Assembly (NCBI RefSeq): GCF_033958435.1
Contig: NC_134137.1
Span: 224,357,501 to 224,421,500, forward strand
Direction: 5' to 3'
Origin: Carettochelys insculpta
Lineage: Eukaryota; Chordata; Testudines; Carettochelyidae
Length of the DNA stretch: 64,000 bases
The notes below the pieces were generated by a model. It did no database searches. It was not told where the DNA came from and was given only the letters and a program-made list of their open reading frames with translations. A program made the position numbers and the translations under genes. This document shows positions 48,197-59,877 of this stretch, one piece after another. Positions within the stretch are counted from its first letter, which is position 1; each line of letters starts with the position of its first letter.

Positions 48197-51100
48197 GTGT
48201 GGGCATGATCCACCTGTAGAGGCCATCAGCCCACCCCTAAGTTGTTACAAGCTTGTTTAAGAACTGTAGTGTAAGACAGGCATGAAATGACAGACCTAAC
48301 AAAGAGACTTTTTTTAAATGCTTCAGTGCTACCTAATTTACCTAGTACTGTATGTTGGGAAAATGCACCTGCAGGGCTGCACTTATACCTACTGGCAGGC
48401 CAACCTTCCATGTACAGGCTACGCCGTCTTAATTCAACACACAGAAGGAATCATTCTGGCTTTAAAGCAATCTTCCTACCTCCAAAAGCATAACTAAACC
48501 AAAACCGCAATAACAGTAAACAACGGCCATCCAGAAAGGCAGATACACACCGAGCACACCAATTTGGCTGTTTAATAAGCATCTCAGTTAACATGGTGCT
48601 AACCTTTTATTTTCTGGATTGTAATAAAACACTGAGAATGATCCAAGGAAATCCTAACCTAGATACCCCACTGATTCCTCGCCTAAAGACTGGGGAAGGT
48701 AAGTGTACGATAGAAGGACACTGGTAAGGAGTACCTCCCCACAATAAAATGTGACTGAAGCAAGGCCTGCATAGCTCATAGACATATAGGGCCAGTGTGA
48801 CACCTGAGGTAACCTCACTGATTTCACTGGGGTTCCACCATCTTATACCAGAGTGGAATTTGTGCCAGGAGAAAGAGAGGAGATACCCAAATTGGAAATG
48901 GGGGAGCAGGCCTGAGAGATTAATATCAAACATAATTGTATTTTCTCATTTAGTTGCACTTCTGCTAGCACCTGGCATTCAAAGAGCTCAAAGCCTCCAA
49001 ACCCCGACCCATGTCATCAATAAAAGAGCACAGTTATATCCCTGACAGAGAGACAGCTGTGTTAGTCTGTATTCTATCAAAACAAAAACATTATATCCCT
49101 TTCACTGTTATACTTTTCACATGAAAACATTTTTCACAGATCAAAGTTTTCAAAAACTGGCACTGAGTTTGGATGCCTCAGGGGCGAGGGGTTTAAAACC
49201 CAGATCCCAAAAAACTACACCCAAAACCGAAAGTCACTTCTGAAACTTTGAACCCATGTGTGCAAAGCTGCCCAGTGTTCTATTGATAAAACTGGCAACT
49301 GGACCCAGGCTTTGGAACTGCCTGGCCTTTGTTCCAAACATTGGACCACTCTCCGTTGCTAAAGAGAAGAAAAAAAAAAAACCACACAGGATTGAAAGGC
49401 TTTTTCTCAAAAATGTTCTAATGGGTTCATGTGTCTTCCTGTATCTTACATTTCCTATTAATTATATAAAGAGGAGGAAATAAAATGTTACATAGAAGAC
49501 AACTGCCAACCCTCATGAGGTTAATATAAAAGGAAAAAGTCATGAAGCAATTGTCATAACTGCAAGTGCTGTAGTTGCTATCCCTGGTTCTCCATTTACA
49601 AGCTTGAGGCGGGGGAGATCTGTCATCATGTTTAATGGTGCGACTCATTCTATGGTTTCAATAATTAAAGGAGATTTGCCCAAATAGAGACTGAGAGAGA
49701 ACTGAGAAAGAAAGGGAAAAAAATTCTAGTTGTGTAATTGTTTTTTCCCCTGGGCCTGGGAAGTGTTTACTTTGAGTAATCCAAGGTACTGCTTAAGATT
49801 CAAGCTATCACTTGCCTGGGAAAAGGTGGAGAATACAGAGGCAGTGTTTGACTACAGCTGCTATCCAGTCATTATTGTGCCAGAGAGAAGGAGAGATAAA
49901 TCTAACTGACTTCACCCAGGCTGCATGTGTGGGGGCTGCAGTAAGCCCTTAGATTTTATGGATACTGTTACATCCTGGACAAATGAGGATACACATGGGT
50001 GACATTTGCCAATTTCAAGGGGGCAGGAGAAGATTGCATGCAGCCGAATGCACTTAACCTGACTTCTGTAATTGGGGTGATTACTACGATTATCACTTAA
50101 GCACAACAGCAAATCACTTTCCAAATTTTATTTTCTTTCTGCGTCCATCTCGAAGTGGGTCAGGAACAGAGACGAAAGGAAATCTTCATTCTGCTCCAGA
50201 AGGAGGGACTTTTGTAATGCAAACGGAGTGTAAGGAAGCAGAGGAAGGACGCAGCCTTGGGGATGGGTTTGGGTGTAGCTGCTCCTAAACAGCAGCTAAA
50301 CTGGAATCCTACATTCTGGGTTTGGGGTTATTTTAAACAGTGTCCAGGATCTTTTCTTGCCTTTCTATGTGCTCTGGAGAGACTAGAAAGCCCCTAACTG
50401 AGATGCTGGGTATGGTCAGAAAGGCACTCTCCTTGTAGGGCTCTCTGCTCTGGAATGCACTACCATGCGAAGTAGCAGAAGCCTCATGGCGTCAGCTTTT
50501 GGGTTACCACATACGGTCACTTTGTCGTCATCTGCTTTTTCATTCATTTGTACCCCAGGAAAGCAGTCCCCAAACACAAGGAAATTGGAGCAAGACACTC
50601 CGGTAGGCGGTCAATCAGAACGTGTAATAATCATGAACCCGTTAAATCAGCAAGCGTCTGAACAAAACATAACAGTCCAGATGGCAGGGATGTAGCAGCA
50701 GCAGGCTATAACTGCACACAATGCTATTCAGGCACGTGTAAAAACATGCATGCACATGGAGAAAGAATAATTGGAACACTGCATTCAGGGAGCAGAAGCC
50801 AGACGACACCAGGGAGAAAGGAAGGCAACACAAACACACTTGTGCACTGAGCATACCTTCACATGGTGCTTAGTGTCTGAGCACAGTCCTGGCCACCTTG
50901 CATAACCACACAGAAGTACCTTCCCCTAACTTAATCCCCTAATGCCCTTCAGGAGCCCCTTTTGGGGCTGTTTGTTGCAGGGCTCCTGGGACGGTCGTGT
51001 GGGCTCCTCTGCATAAAGCATGCCATATAGCTCATGTCTTCACCATGAGCCCAGAATGAATTTTGTCAAATGTAGACAAAGCTCTCTGAAGGGCTAGACC

Positions 51101-51499
51101 CATCCAATCCCCTTGTGCAGCATGTGTCACCTTGAGCAGTTCAGCATTTTGAAGAGTGGTGTCATCAGTCCACTCTGAGTCAACTAGCATATCTTTCAGT
51201 AAAAAGCATGCCGTGTCCTTCGCCGTTTCAACGAGGGCAGCCATCCAATAGAATTTCTTGAAAGAGCACTGGACAAGTAAATTACATCTTCTTCTGAAGC
51301 ATACCAAATTAAAGCCATACGGCTGCAAATGAATAATCTACCGTGGTAGCCTCACAATCTGCAGGCCAATGGTTTTATGACAGAGGCCCCACACAGGCAA
51401 ATGACCAGTTTCTAATGTAAAATGTCTTCCCATGAAGTAGACTTAATAGTATTCCCCTCTGGAGCAGAACCACACCCAGATCCGAACTGCATGCCTCAG
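48197..51499. other. Mostly unannotated sequence
   Basis: A short SINE scrap lies at 49044-49092; phrases at about 48780-48860 recall old CORE-SINE sequence. No gene. Confidence 0.35.
49044..49092 (+). mobile_element. 5' fragment of a turtle tRNA-derived SINE
   Basis: CAGCTGTGTTAGTCTGTATTC followed by TATCAAAACAAAA resembles the start of the SINE family seen at 11845 and 59566. Confidence 0.45.
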
Positions 51500-51690
51500 T
51501 CGAACTGAGATATGCTATTTCAGCTATGACAATTGGGTAGCTGGAATCGACTTATCTAAGACTGACTTATCTAGCCATTTTGACTGAGGGAAGTCAATGG
51601 GAGAAACTCTCCCATTGCCCTCCCTTCACCCTCTCGAGAATGAGGAGTACAGGGGTCAACTGTCCAGCCCTGATAATTTGTTTTTGTGCT
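51500..51690. mobile_element. Old MITE fragment
   Basis: GGTAGCTGGAATCGACTTATC, TAAGACTGACTTATCTAGCC and GGGAGAAACTCTCCCATTG match the family seen at 21995 and 41614. Ends are not clear. It adjoins the retroelement remnant on its right. Confidence 0.5.
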
Positions 51691-51784
51691 TCCTCACTGG
51701 GCGTGAGACATTGAATTCCAGAATTCGACCCTGACCAGGTTAATCTCTTGGCAAATGTAGGTGCATCCTCAGTTTGAAATACTA

Positions 51785-52750
51785 CAGATATTCTTGTATC
51801 AAAATAACCACGGGATTGCACCTGAGAGAGGGTGGATGCAGGGTTTCAAAAGCCTGCTTTGCCTCTTTAGTCCAAACTAACTGGCCCTGGGTTAAATTCC
51901 ACAGCAGCTTGGCAAAAATATTAAAATAGGGCAGAGCCCAGCTACTTATGTCCAGAGCTAGGGGAAGGAATGCACACGCTGCTATGGTCAATGGTAACGA
52001 TGGCAAAGCAAGAGCTTTCAGCTGTTTGAGTGTCACACCACTGACAAAGAGAGAATGCCCTAGAAACTCCATGACATCTTTTGCAAAATTTTATGCCAGC
52101 TTTTTGGAATTGGCTTAGCACCAGGTCCGGAACAGCATTGTGTGCAGGAACGGTCTTAGCAAAGATGAGAATTCTATCCAAATACTAACACCTTGGATAT
52201 TTTCAAGAAGGTGAGAGACCACTCTCTGAAGTACACCAAAAGGGAGTAGTTAATAGCTGTACTTCCCAAAAGGCATGTTGAAATCCACTAGTAAGTGCAA
52301 ACTTTCAGCCACAGTTGCCATTCCAGTTATTCTGCCACTAACCAGCTCGAAAATCCAATAGAGAGAAAGTCTTGGATCCCCCTCATCCAGTGTGTCACCT
52401 CTTCAAAGGCTGGCCACTGAAACTGCCCACATTTCATATACTAAGTGCCCTAAAATCTGTGCCCAGCTGAGCACAGATTCTATACATTCTTGTTGTGTAT
52501 GACTGGTGTGGGTAAGCTCCAGGCTGTAGGCCCTTCCATCTCTTGAATGATACTATGATCTTTCATGTTCTGCATGGATCTTGTCCAGTTGTGCAGAAGG
52601 TACATGACAAGCAAGCAGCACTATGGGCTTAGACTTGGAACCCAACTGTAGAGAGTAAACACATCTGGTGGACAGAATGCCACTTCCCTTAAATAAATCA
52701 CAGCCTGTCTGAAGGATACATTGCGTGTCTCCTATTCTAGTTGACATAAC
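51785..52750 (-). pseudogene. Ty3/gypsy-like pol remnant (reverse transcriptase region)
   Basis: On the minus strand, from about 52700 downward, decayed blocks appear in the order of a gypsy-type pol. First comes a DLFKGSGILS stretch followed by KPIVLLACHVP and DKIHAEHE, as in the segment just before the RT. Next is MPFG followed by a decayed FQRVVSHLLE region in shifting frames. Then DRILIFAKTVPAHN, standing where the RT metal-binding YVDD-type motif would be (the second metal-binding Asp is replaced by Arg). Finally there is EFLGH and a connection segment ending in VWTKEAKQAFETL. Several frameshifts and stops separate the blocks. No gag, integrase or LTR was recognised. Could alternatively derive from an endogenous retrovirus; the LFKG and EFLGH spacing favours gypsy. 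Confidence 0.6.
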
Positions 52751-52799
52751 TACACCAGAGGTGCCCTGTGTGAGTTAATTCTTAATACCAGGCTATTAC

Positions 52800-53200
52800 T
52801 CCAGTTCACAGGACATAAATATCCAGATTACGACCTAACCCCCTATGTCCACTTCAGCAATATACCATTAATTTCTGTGATAGTATCTCCAGCACCTTGC
52901 CACATGAAAAGATTTTACTAAAAGAAATATGAGTCTCTGATAAAGGTGCTCTCATGAAGTTCCACACATACTGTATGCACTTCAGGCATCCCATCATTGA
53001 CAACCGGCATGTGGTGGCACGACGACAAAGCGTCCTTCCTTTTCACAAGCAGGTTGCACTTCTACAAAGTCAGGTAGGGAGATTGACCAAGTGACTCACA
53101 TGAAAATAAGAAGGAGCTGGCAACTTTCACTTTCAAGGGCATGGCTCAGGGGTAGGTTTTACCATAAGAAACTGGGCAAAAGAAGCAGGAAGTGGTGGTT
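52800..53200. other. Possible protease/gag-side flank of the retroelement remnant
   Basis: The continuation upstream of the pol remnant on the minus strand is too decayed for me to identify. It is listed so the interval is not read as checked and empty. Confidence 0.2.
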
Positions 53201-53215
53201 TCCATTGTTTCACCT

Positions 53216-53431
53216 GTCACAGAGGTAGCCGTGTTAGTCTGTATCTTCGAGAACAACAAGAAGTCCTGTGACACCTTATAGACTAACAGATATTTGGGAG
53301 CATAAGCTTTCATGGGCAAAGACCCGCTTCATCCAATGCATGAGACTGATGAAGCGGGTCTTTGCCCATGAAAGCTTATGCTCCAAAATATCTGTTAGTC
53401 TATAAGGTGCCACAGGACTTCTTATTGTTTC
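53216..53431. mobile_element. Head-to-head (inverted) pair of turtle tRNA-derived SINEs
   Basis: A plus-strand copy (53216-53344) from GAGGTAGCCGTGTTAGTCTG to GACCCGCTTCATCC is followed at once by a minus-strand copy (53346-53431) that lacks the 5' part. The two share about 80 bp as inverted repeats around CATAAGCTTTCATGGGCAAA. A 17-bp near-direct repeat beginning ATTGTTTCA flanks the pair (53204-53220; 53424-53440; 15 of 17 matches), though part of the right copy may be SINE sequence. Confidence 0.85.
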
Positions 53432-53659
53432 AACTATCACTCCACAAACATGCATTTAATTGCCCCTCGTTAAGCATGAACAAAGGGTCCTTAGCACCTT
53501 CATTGACTTCCACCAGGTTTGTTACTGACAAGTACCATCAATATCTTCCAGCATAACATTATTAACGGCCAAATCCTGCAAGACCTCATTACAAGAGTGG
53601 CACTGCTGACACTGGTGGGACTGCTCATGTGGGTTAGCCAAATGAGATTTGGGCTGTAA

Positions 53660-54757
53660 GGGTATGTCTACACAGCAGCATTATTCCTGAATAAGCTCTC
53701 CCAGAAGAGGTACTCTGGAATAGCTTAGTCTGAAATAGCACAACTACACACAAAGTGCATTTTGAAATAGCACTCTGTTATTTCAAAATAGAGCATCTGC
53801 ACACAATCAGGCCTATTTCAAAACAGAGCCATTGGACACACTAGCTGTGTCTACACGTGCATGCTACTTCGAAGTAGCGGCACTAACTTCGAAATACGCC
53901 CGTCGTGGCTACACGCGTCGGGCGCTATTTCGAAGTTAACTTCGATGTTAGGCGGCGAGACGTCGAAGTCGCTAACCTCATGAGGGGATCGGAATAGCGC
54001 CCTACTTTGACGTTCAACGTCGAAGTAGGGACTGTGTAGACGATCCGCGTCCCGCAACGTCGAAATTGTGGGGTCCTCCATGGCAGCCATCAGCTGGGGG
54101 GTTGAGAGACGCTGTCTCTCCAGCCCGTGCGGGGCTCTATGGTCACCGTGTGCAGCAGCCCTTAGCCCAGGGCTTCTGGCTGCTGCTGCTGCAGCGGGGG
54201 ATTCATGCTGCATGCACAGGGTCTGCAACTCATTGTCGGCTCTGTGGATCTTGTGGTGTTTAGTGCAAGTGTGTCTGGGAGGGGCCCTTTAAGGGAGCAG
54301 CTGGCTGTTGAGTCCGCCGTGTGACCCTGTCTGCAGCTGTGCCTGGCACCCTTATTTCGATGTGTGCTACTGTGGCGTGTAGACATTCCCTCGCTGCGCC
54401 TATTTCGATGTGGTGCTGCGCAACGTCGATGTTGAACATCGACGTTGCCAGCCCTGGAGGACGTGTAGACGTTATTCATCGAAATAGGCTACTTCGATGT
54501 AGGCTTCACGTGTAGACATAGCCACTATGTGGTTATCTCGAAATATGCTCTATTCCCTGTGTACACAGCCCCGATTTCAAAATAGCTTTTTCAGAATAGG
54601 TGCTATTCCTTGTGGGAAGAGGTTCACCTAGTTTAAAATAAGGCAACTGCCATTTCAAAATTATTTCAAAATAGTGGTTGCGTCGTGTAGACTCTCACAT
54701 AGTTATTTCAAAATAGCAGCTGCTATTTCGAAATAACTTTGCTTTGTAGACATATCC
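53660..54757. mobile_element. Harbinger-type MITE (outer), interrupted by a younger MITE
   Basis: The ends GGGTATGTCTACACAGCAG (left) and, on the minus strand, GGATATGTCTACAAAGCAAAG (right) are flanked by TAA at 53657-53659 and 54758-54760. Its own sequence is about 417 bp with many ATTTCAAAATAG-type words, mostly lacking CpG. The younger element 53843-54523 sits inside. Confidence 0.82.
53843..54523. mobile_element. PIF/Harbinger MITE (inner), 681 bp, young-looking
   Basis: The ends AGCTGTGTCTACACG and, on the minus strand, GGCTATGTCTACACG are flanked by ACT at 53840-53842 and 54524-54526. It is a nearly identical sister, in opposite orientation, of the MITE at 7699, lacking about 30 bp of a subterminal inverted block near one end. 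TTCGAA words are largely intact. Confidence 0.88.
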
Positions 54758-54760
54758 TAA

Positions 54761-56355
54761 GTGAACAGTATATTAGTTTTGGTATTACTATGCCTTTAAT
54801 TCCCAAATAATCTTATTTCCCTTCATTAAGTTACCTTTAAATGAGTGAAAAGGAAGAAGACATAGCACAACATGATCTCTTCAATAATATACCTCTCCCT
54901 TACAGCTGCCTGAAAATAAAATATTAACTTTTCTGATTTGAAAGAAAAAGAAGAAAGGAGGGAGGAAACGGCAGGGGTTATGGGATGCTTTCTATCACAT
55001 ATTTAAGTTTATGTTCATACATAATGCTGCCAATGTATCATCTGTTATCTTCACCTACTGCCTATTCTAGTCACTGCCTGTTTCCTTTCTCCAGAAAGCA
55101 GCAGCCCACTTCATATGCAAACTGCACTGTGGAAGAGTGCAGATGGCTGAAACGAGTTTTTACCAGACTTCTTGCTTGTATTTTCACAGATTCTATCTGA
55201 GATCTTCTACTGTCAACATCACGGCCTTTCTCAAGCCACAGACTTCTGCTTCTCAGAATATTGAAAGGGATGATATATGGCATTTCATTCATACTGACGG
55301 AGGGAATGATGACTTTTGAAAAATAAGCTACTTCAAGGCCATTCCAGCTCAAGGAAAAATGTTAATATGTCTTGATGGGCTACTAAAGTCTTTATGAGGA
55401 CATAAAAGCACCAGGAGGAGAGGTAAGTATGAAGTAGTGTCTTTCTGATCAGACTTGGGAAATAGGTCTTCAGTGATGCTAGTATTTCAGTAATACAAGC
55501 CCATTTATCATCTTCTGGATTTTTCACTCTGTCCAAACAGGTGTTTGTATGAAGTGAATCACGTTCTAAACTCATCACTTCCAATAGGAGAACGTTTATC
55601 AGCCAATTTAGATTACCCCTAAGGTTTTGGTACAATTTTATTCACTTTTTATTCATTGAATTGAATTTTGAAATGCCAGTAGAATTCCTTTCTGGAACTC
55701 TTGGTGGCTTTGCTATTATACTAACAGTACAATGCACAAATAACCCAAACCAACGCAGCAGCAATTTTCTCACCTCCTCCCCACACTTCCCTGCCTCTCC
55801 CACTTAACAGTCTTCAAGCAGCATATCCATTTCCATCAGACAGAATTCCACCCGCACTGCATCCGCTCCCCACAAACGTCCTCTCAAAGAGACAGGCTTT
55901 GCAACAGAACTGCCAGCTCTTTCTTGTTAAATACCTTTCAGTTCTAGATGATTGAATTTCACTTTTTTCCCTGCATGATTGCTGAAGATACAAACTCACA
56001 CACACAGTATGTAAAATACAAAAATCCTAGCGTGCTGCAACATTAAGGCTGAGAAATCAAGCACTTAAAAGTTAAGACATTCCAGAAGTTAATTCTTCTC
56101 CTGGAACATTAACTCAGTCACATTGCATGTCCTACATATCACATAATTATAAAGAAAGTGTGTATTTCACAAGAAAAGTAGGAATAAAGAATACACATAT
56201 TCTGAAGTGTGATGAGGCCAAGATAATGTTTTTGAGCCTTTAGTTTATGCTGAATTGCAGCTGGATTTTACACTCTAAATATTACACTGAATTTTTACCT
56301 TATGCTACACGTGTTTGTTGTACCTATCTCTAGTCTCTTTTTTATTTTATAGGTA
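54761..56355. other. Unannotated AT-rich sequence
   Basis: No gene or repeat recognised. Confidence 0.4.
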
Positions 56356-56739
56356 CAGTAAACCCCCGCTTTACACAATTTCAACATACGTGTTAATCTT
56401 ATTAACGTGAATGTCAAAATCCTGGGTGCCAGCCACCCACTTCCCCCAGCTGGGGGGAAGCCAGGTGGACACCACAGCTGGGAGGAGTGAGGAGGAGGGA
56501 GGGCGGGAAAGCCCCTCAGCCCCAACGAGCTAGGAGCCAGGCACAGCAGCACCTGGTCAGTTTCCCAGCCCCCACAAACAGCAGGGAGCTGGGAAACTGA
56601 TTGCGTGCTGCTGCATTTGGCTCCCAGCTCCCAGGGTCTCGGAAGGAGGGAGGGGGTCCGCCTCTCCCGACTGATGCAAAATTTGAGTTACACAGGGATT
56701 ACAAGGAACACAACCGCCACGTAACTTGGAGTTTTACTG
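56356..56739. mobile_element. Tigger/pogo-like MITE, about 384 bp
   Basis: The ends CAGTAAACCCCCGCTTTACA and, on the minus strand, CAGTAAAACTCCAAGTTACG are characteristic of Tigger-like elements. TA precedes the left end; the right flank is TC, so the TA duplication is decayed. The interior is GC-rich and non-coding. Confidence 0.7.
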
Positions 56740-56789
56740 TCTGTCTTTTCTACACCATTGTGTCCAGAAGAGTGAGTGGCTCCTGGGAA

Positions 56790-57540
56790 GTCTGCACATA
56801 GGCCACAGGCCTGAAGGAACTAGCCAGGTATCTAGTTTTTTTTACCACAATAGCGAGCCAGAAAGGGACCTGGAGGCTCTGGTTAGCACCACCGAGTGGG
56901 CCATGAAGAGTCTGGCTGGCTCAGGCTGCCAGGCTGCCTATATGCCCCAGGCATGACCCCCCATGTTATGAACCACAATCAATAGGAGCTGCAGGGAGCA
57001 TGGGGGGGACACCTGAACATAGTAGCAGTGCATCCAGCTGCATGGCCAGGCCCCTGTCTAGGAGTCAAGAGACAGACCAGCAGCTTTTCAGGAGCTGCCT
57101 GAGGTAAGCAGTGTCTAGAGCACCTACCCTGAACTCCCTCCTGCATGGCACCAACCCACTGCCCCAGCCCCAAAGCTCTTCCAGCCCCTAAACTACCTCT
57201 CAGAGCCCATATCCTCTCACCTGCTCCAAGCCCCTGCCTCAGACTGGAGCTCCTCCCACATTTGGAATTTCTTAGCCCCAGCCTGGAGCCCCTTCCTGCA
57301 TCCCAAACCCCTCACCTCAGGCCCTACCCCAGAGCCCGTCTCTGCAGCTGGAGCCCCCACCCCTCCTGCACCCCAACCTCCAGCCCAGTGAAAATGAGTG
57401 AGTGTGAGAGAGTGACAGGACAGCAAGTGACAGAAGAAGGGCCCCAGAGAAGGGGTGGGGCACAGGTGGGACCTCAGGGAATAGATAGCATTTGATTTTG
57501 TGCTATGAGAAATCTGGCACCTATAGTGACATGGGACAGA
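56790..57540. repeat. GC-rich dispersed repeat, Pro-codon-like composition
   Basis: Repeated phrases such as GCCTGGAGCCCCTTCCTGCA, ACCCCAGAGCCCGTCTCTGC and CCAGCCCAGTGAAAATGAGTG recall a common turtle repeat interior. The Pro-rich open frame (57145-57495) is a result of composition. Class uncertain. Confidence 0.45.
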
Positions 57541-58210
57541 AACTCACCCCACACTCACTCCACAACGGTGGCCCTTCGCCCATGAGGGAGGCTCTAACTT
57601 CTCACTGTGGACCACATCTGAGTGATGAAGCCAGAGTAAGGGCCACCCCTGCCCCACCCCTTTAGCCAACATATCTATGTCAGCAACAACCTGGCACTGA
57701 TGCAGGTAGATGCAGGAGTGCTCTTGTGCCTCTAAGCTGTGTTTCTGCTGTGGGGCAATGCCTGCAAAGCGTTTTTATCATCTGTGCTAAGGATGGTGCT
57801 GACATACCTAATGGCCTAGTGGTGCTGTGAACCCCTGCAGCAGCTCACCACACCGCTCATATGTGATCCAGCTTTACCTCACTCTCTCAACAGAGGGCTG
57901 ACTGGGCCAAACCTGAGCGGTGAAATGATTTTATGTGCCAGGTCACAATGGTATTCTCTCAAGTATGGCCTGGCTGCCCCTCCAACGTGCCAGAGAGGTG
58001 GCCACACCTGATGACTGGTGCTGAGGCTCTGCGAGCTGGTTGCAACATCCATAGCAGGGATCAGGCCCAGTCCCATGGGACAAAAGTAATTGACGCAAGT
58101 GAGTGTGGTGTGGGGGTTTGCTTTCCAAAATTTCCCCAGGGCCTTCTGCATGCACCATGTTGTGATTTGGGTTGTTGTGCTGAGGTGGAAGGTGCTGCTG
58201 CTTGTGTCTC
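57541..58210. other. Unannotated sequence
   Basis: Short open frames on both strands, no recognised family. Confidence 0.4.
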
Positions 58211-58213
58211 TTA

Positions 58214-58629
58214 GGCTGTGTCTACACTTGCATTCCATTTTTGAAAGAGGCATGCAAATGAAGGAAATCAGAAATGCAAATGAGATGCAGATTTACATAT
58301 CTAGCAGCTCATTTTTATATTCTTCTTTCTTAAAAGCTTCTTTTGAAAGAAGAAAAGCAGTATAGATGTCGCTCTTTGGAAAATAAACCCTATCTTGGAA
58401 AGAGCCCTTCTTCCTAAAAAAAAAAAACAGGAAAAATGGTTATTTCGAAGATGTGGTTTACTTTCCAAAAAGCCCTGTCTACAATGATTTTTTCCTTTGA
58501 AAGAAGCTCTTTCAAAAGAAGAATATGCAAATGATGTGTCAGATATGTAAATCTGCACCTCATTTGCATTTTCAGTTTCCCTCATTTGCATGCCTCTTTC
58601 AAAAGCTGAGTGTAAGTGTAGATACAGCC
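58214..58629. mobile_element. Hairpin-forming Harbinger-type MITE, 416 bp
   Basis: The ends GGCTGTGTCTACACTTGC (left) and, on the minus strand, GGCTGTATCTACACTTACAC (right) are flanked by TTA (58211-58213; 58630-58632). Arms carry GAAAGAGGCATGCAAATGA, GCAAATGAGATGCAGATTTA and AAAGAAG-type words in inverted order. A poly(A) run of about 12 lies near the centre. Non-coding. Confidence 0.85.
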
Positions 58630-59084
58630 TTAGTGAGATAAGAATAAGACAGAGGGAGCAGAGGAGAAAGACACTGATCTATACTTTTGTGCTTCAACCC
58701 ATTATTTTGGATGTTAGGTGAGTCAGTCACACACACACACATGCATGTGCCCATAAATGTACTTGGTGGGTTACCTTACTACAGAGTTTTGGAAACCCCT
58801 GGTCAACACAACAAACGCTTTGCAGGCATTGCACCACAGGGAAAACAGGTTATATCCACAAAAACACTCCTGTTAGTGAATATCATCTGTGCTAGGGATG
58901 TTGGTGACATAGCTACATGGGCTGGGGTGGATAAGGATTTTTTTCTCAGATTCCTGAAGGACATAGCTATGCTGGTAAAATTTTGTAGTGTAGACATAGT
59001 ATTAAGTGATGATCCTGCAAAGACGTACACACGCTTAATTTCATACTGAATACATAGTGTTGTCCCATTGAGGGCCAACATTGG

Positions 59085-59185
59085 CTTGTCATTTGTTTGG
59101 TGCTGGGACTTTCTGTTCTATGTTTGTACAGAGCCTAGTGCAATAAGGTCATTATGCATAATCTGGCCCTTTACATACCTACTAG
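59085..59185 (+). repeat. Old SINE tail flanking the second Harbinger copy
   Basis: TTCTATGTTTGTACAGAGCC and TAGTGCAATAAGG match the tail type seen at 27836. A related tail lies beyond the other side of the transposon at about 63835-63915. Confidence 0.45.
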
Positions 59186-59565
59186 AGCTCAAACTGTAAT
59201 TGTGAATAATTATAATGGCTATGCCTACATTACAGCGATTCGTTGAAGAGATGTCCGACAAAACTTCTGTTGACAGGTCACATCCACACAGCAAAGCACA
59301 TTGCTCTGTCCATCCACTCTGTTACAGAGAGCGGCCAGACTGCCTGGCTATTTTGTTGACTGAATGGGCCCTGGAACCGCATTAAACAAGGTCACATGGC
59401 TCGCAAGCCCTTCTGGGAACTCCAACTATCCGTGCCCTCAGACCCCGCCCCCCTGCACACACACACACATTCCCTGCCCATGCTGAGGCTTGCCTACCTC
59501 ATTGAGGGACAGCGTAGCTACTGCAGGGCTCCCTCGCTTTCTGTGAAAGACTTCGTGCTTTCCAG

Positions 59566-59858
59566 AATCAGAGGGGTAGCCGTGTTAGTCTGTATCTTCA
59601 AAAACAACAAGAAGTCCTGTGGCACCTTATAGACTAACAGATATTTTGGAGCACAAGCTTTCGTGAGCAAAGACCCACTTCGTCAGATGCACAAGTGGGG
59701 GGTTCCAGAGGAGGGTTTAAAGAGGGAGTTTCAGTCAAGGGGAAGGCCAGAGTTGACAAGGTCAGTTCAGTCATGCAGCATGTGGGGCAGTATTAGCAGT
59801 TAATGTGGAGTTGTGAACATCAAGAGAGGAGAAATCAGGTCAATTCAGTTGGGGGGGA
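59566..59858 (+). mobile_element. Turtle tRNA-derived SINE inside the second Harbinger copy
   Basis: AATCAGAGGGGTAGCCGTGTT, AACAAGAAGTCCTGTGGCACC and CAAGCTTTCGTGAGCAAAGA give the SINE core to about 59692. The following sequence to about 59858 (GGGGTTCCAGAGGAGGGTTT onward) seems to belong to the same insertion. It lies in the 5' region of the transposase gene. Confidence 0.8.
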
Positions 59859-59877
59859 TGTAGCCCAGTTAGCCCTG

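Noticed and set aside
57145..57495. Pro-rich 116-codon frame
   Set aside because: Lies in a dispersed GC-rich turtle-type repeat; no domain and no splice context.
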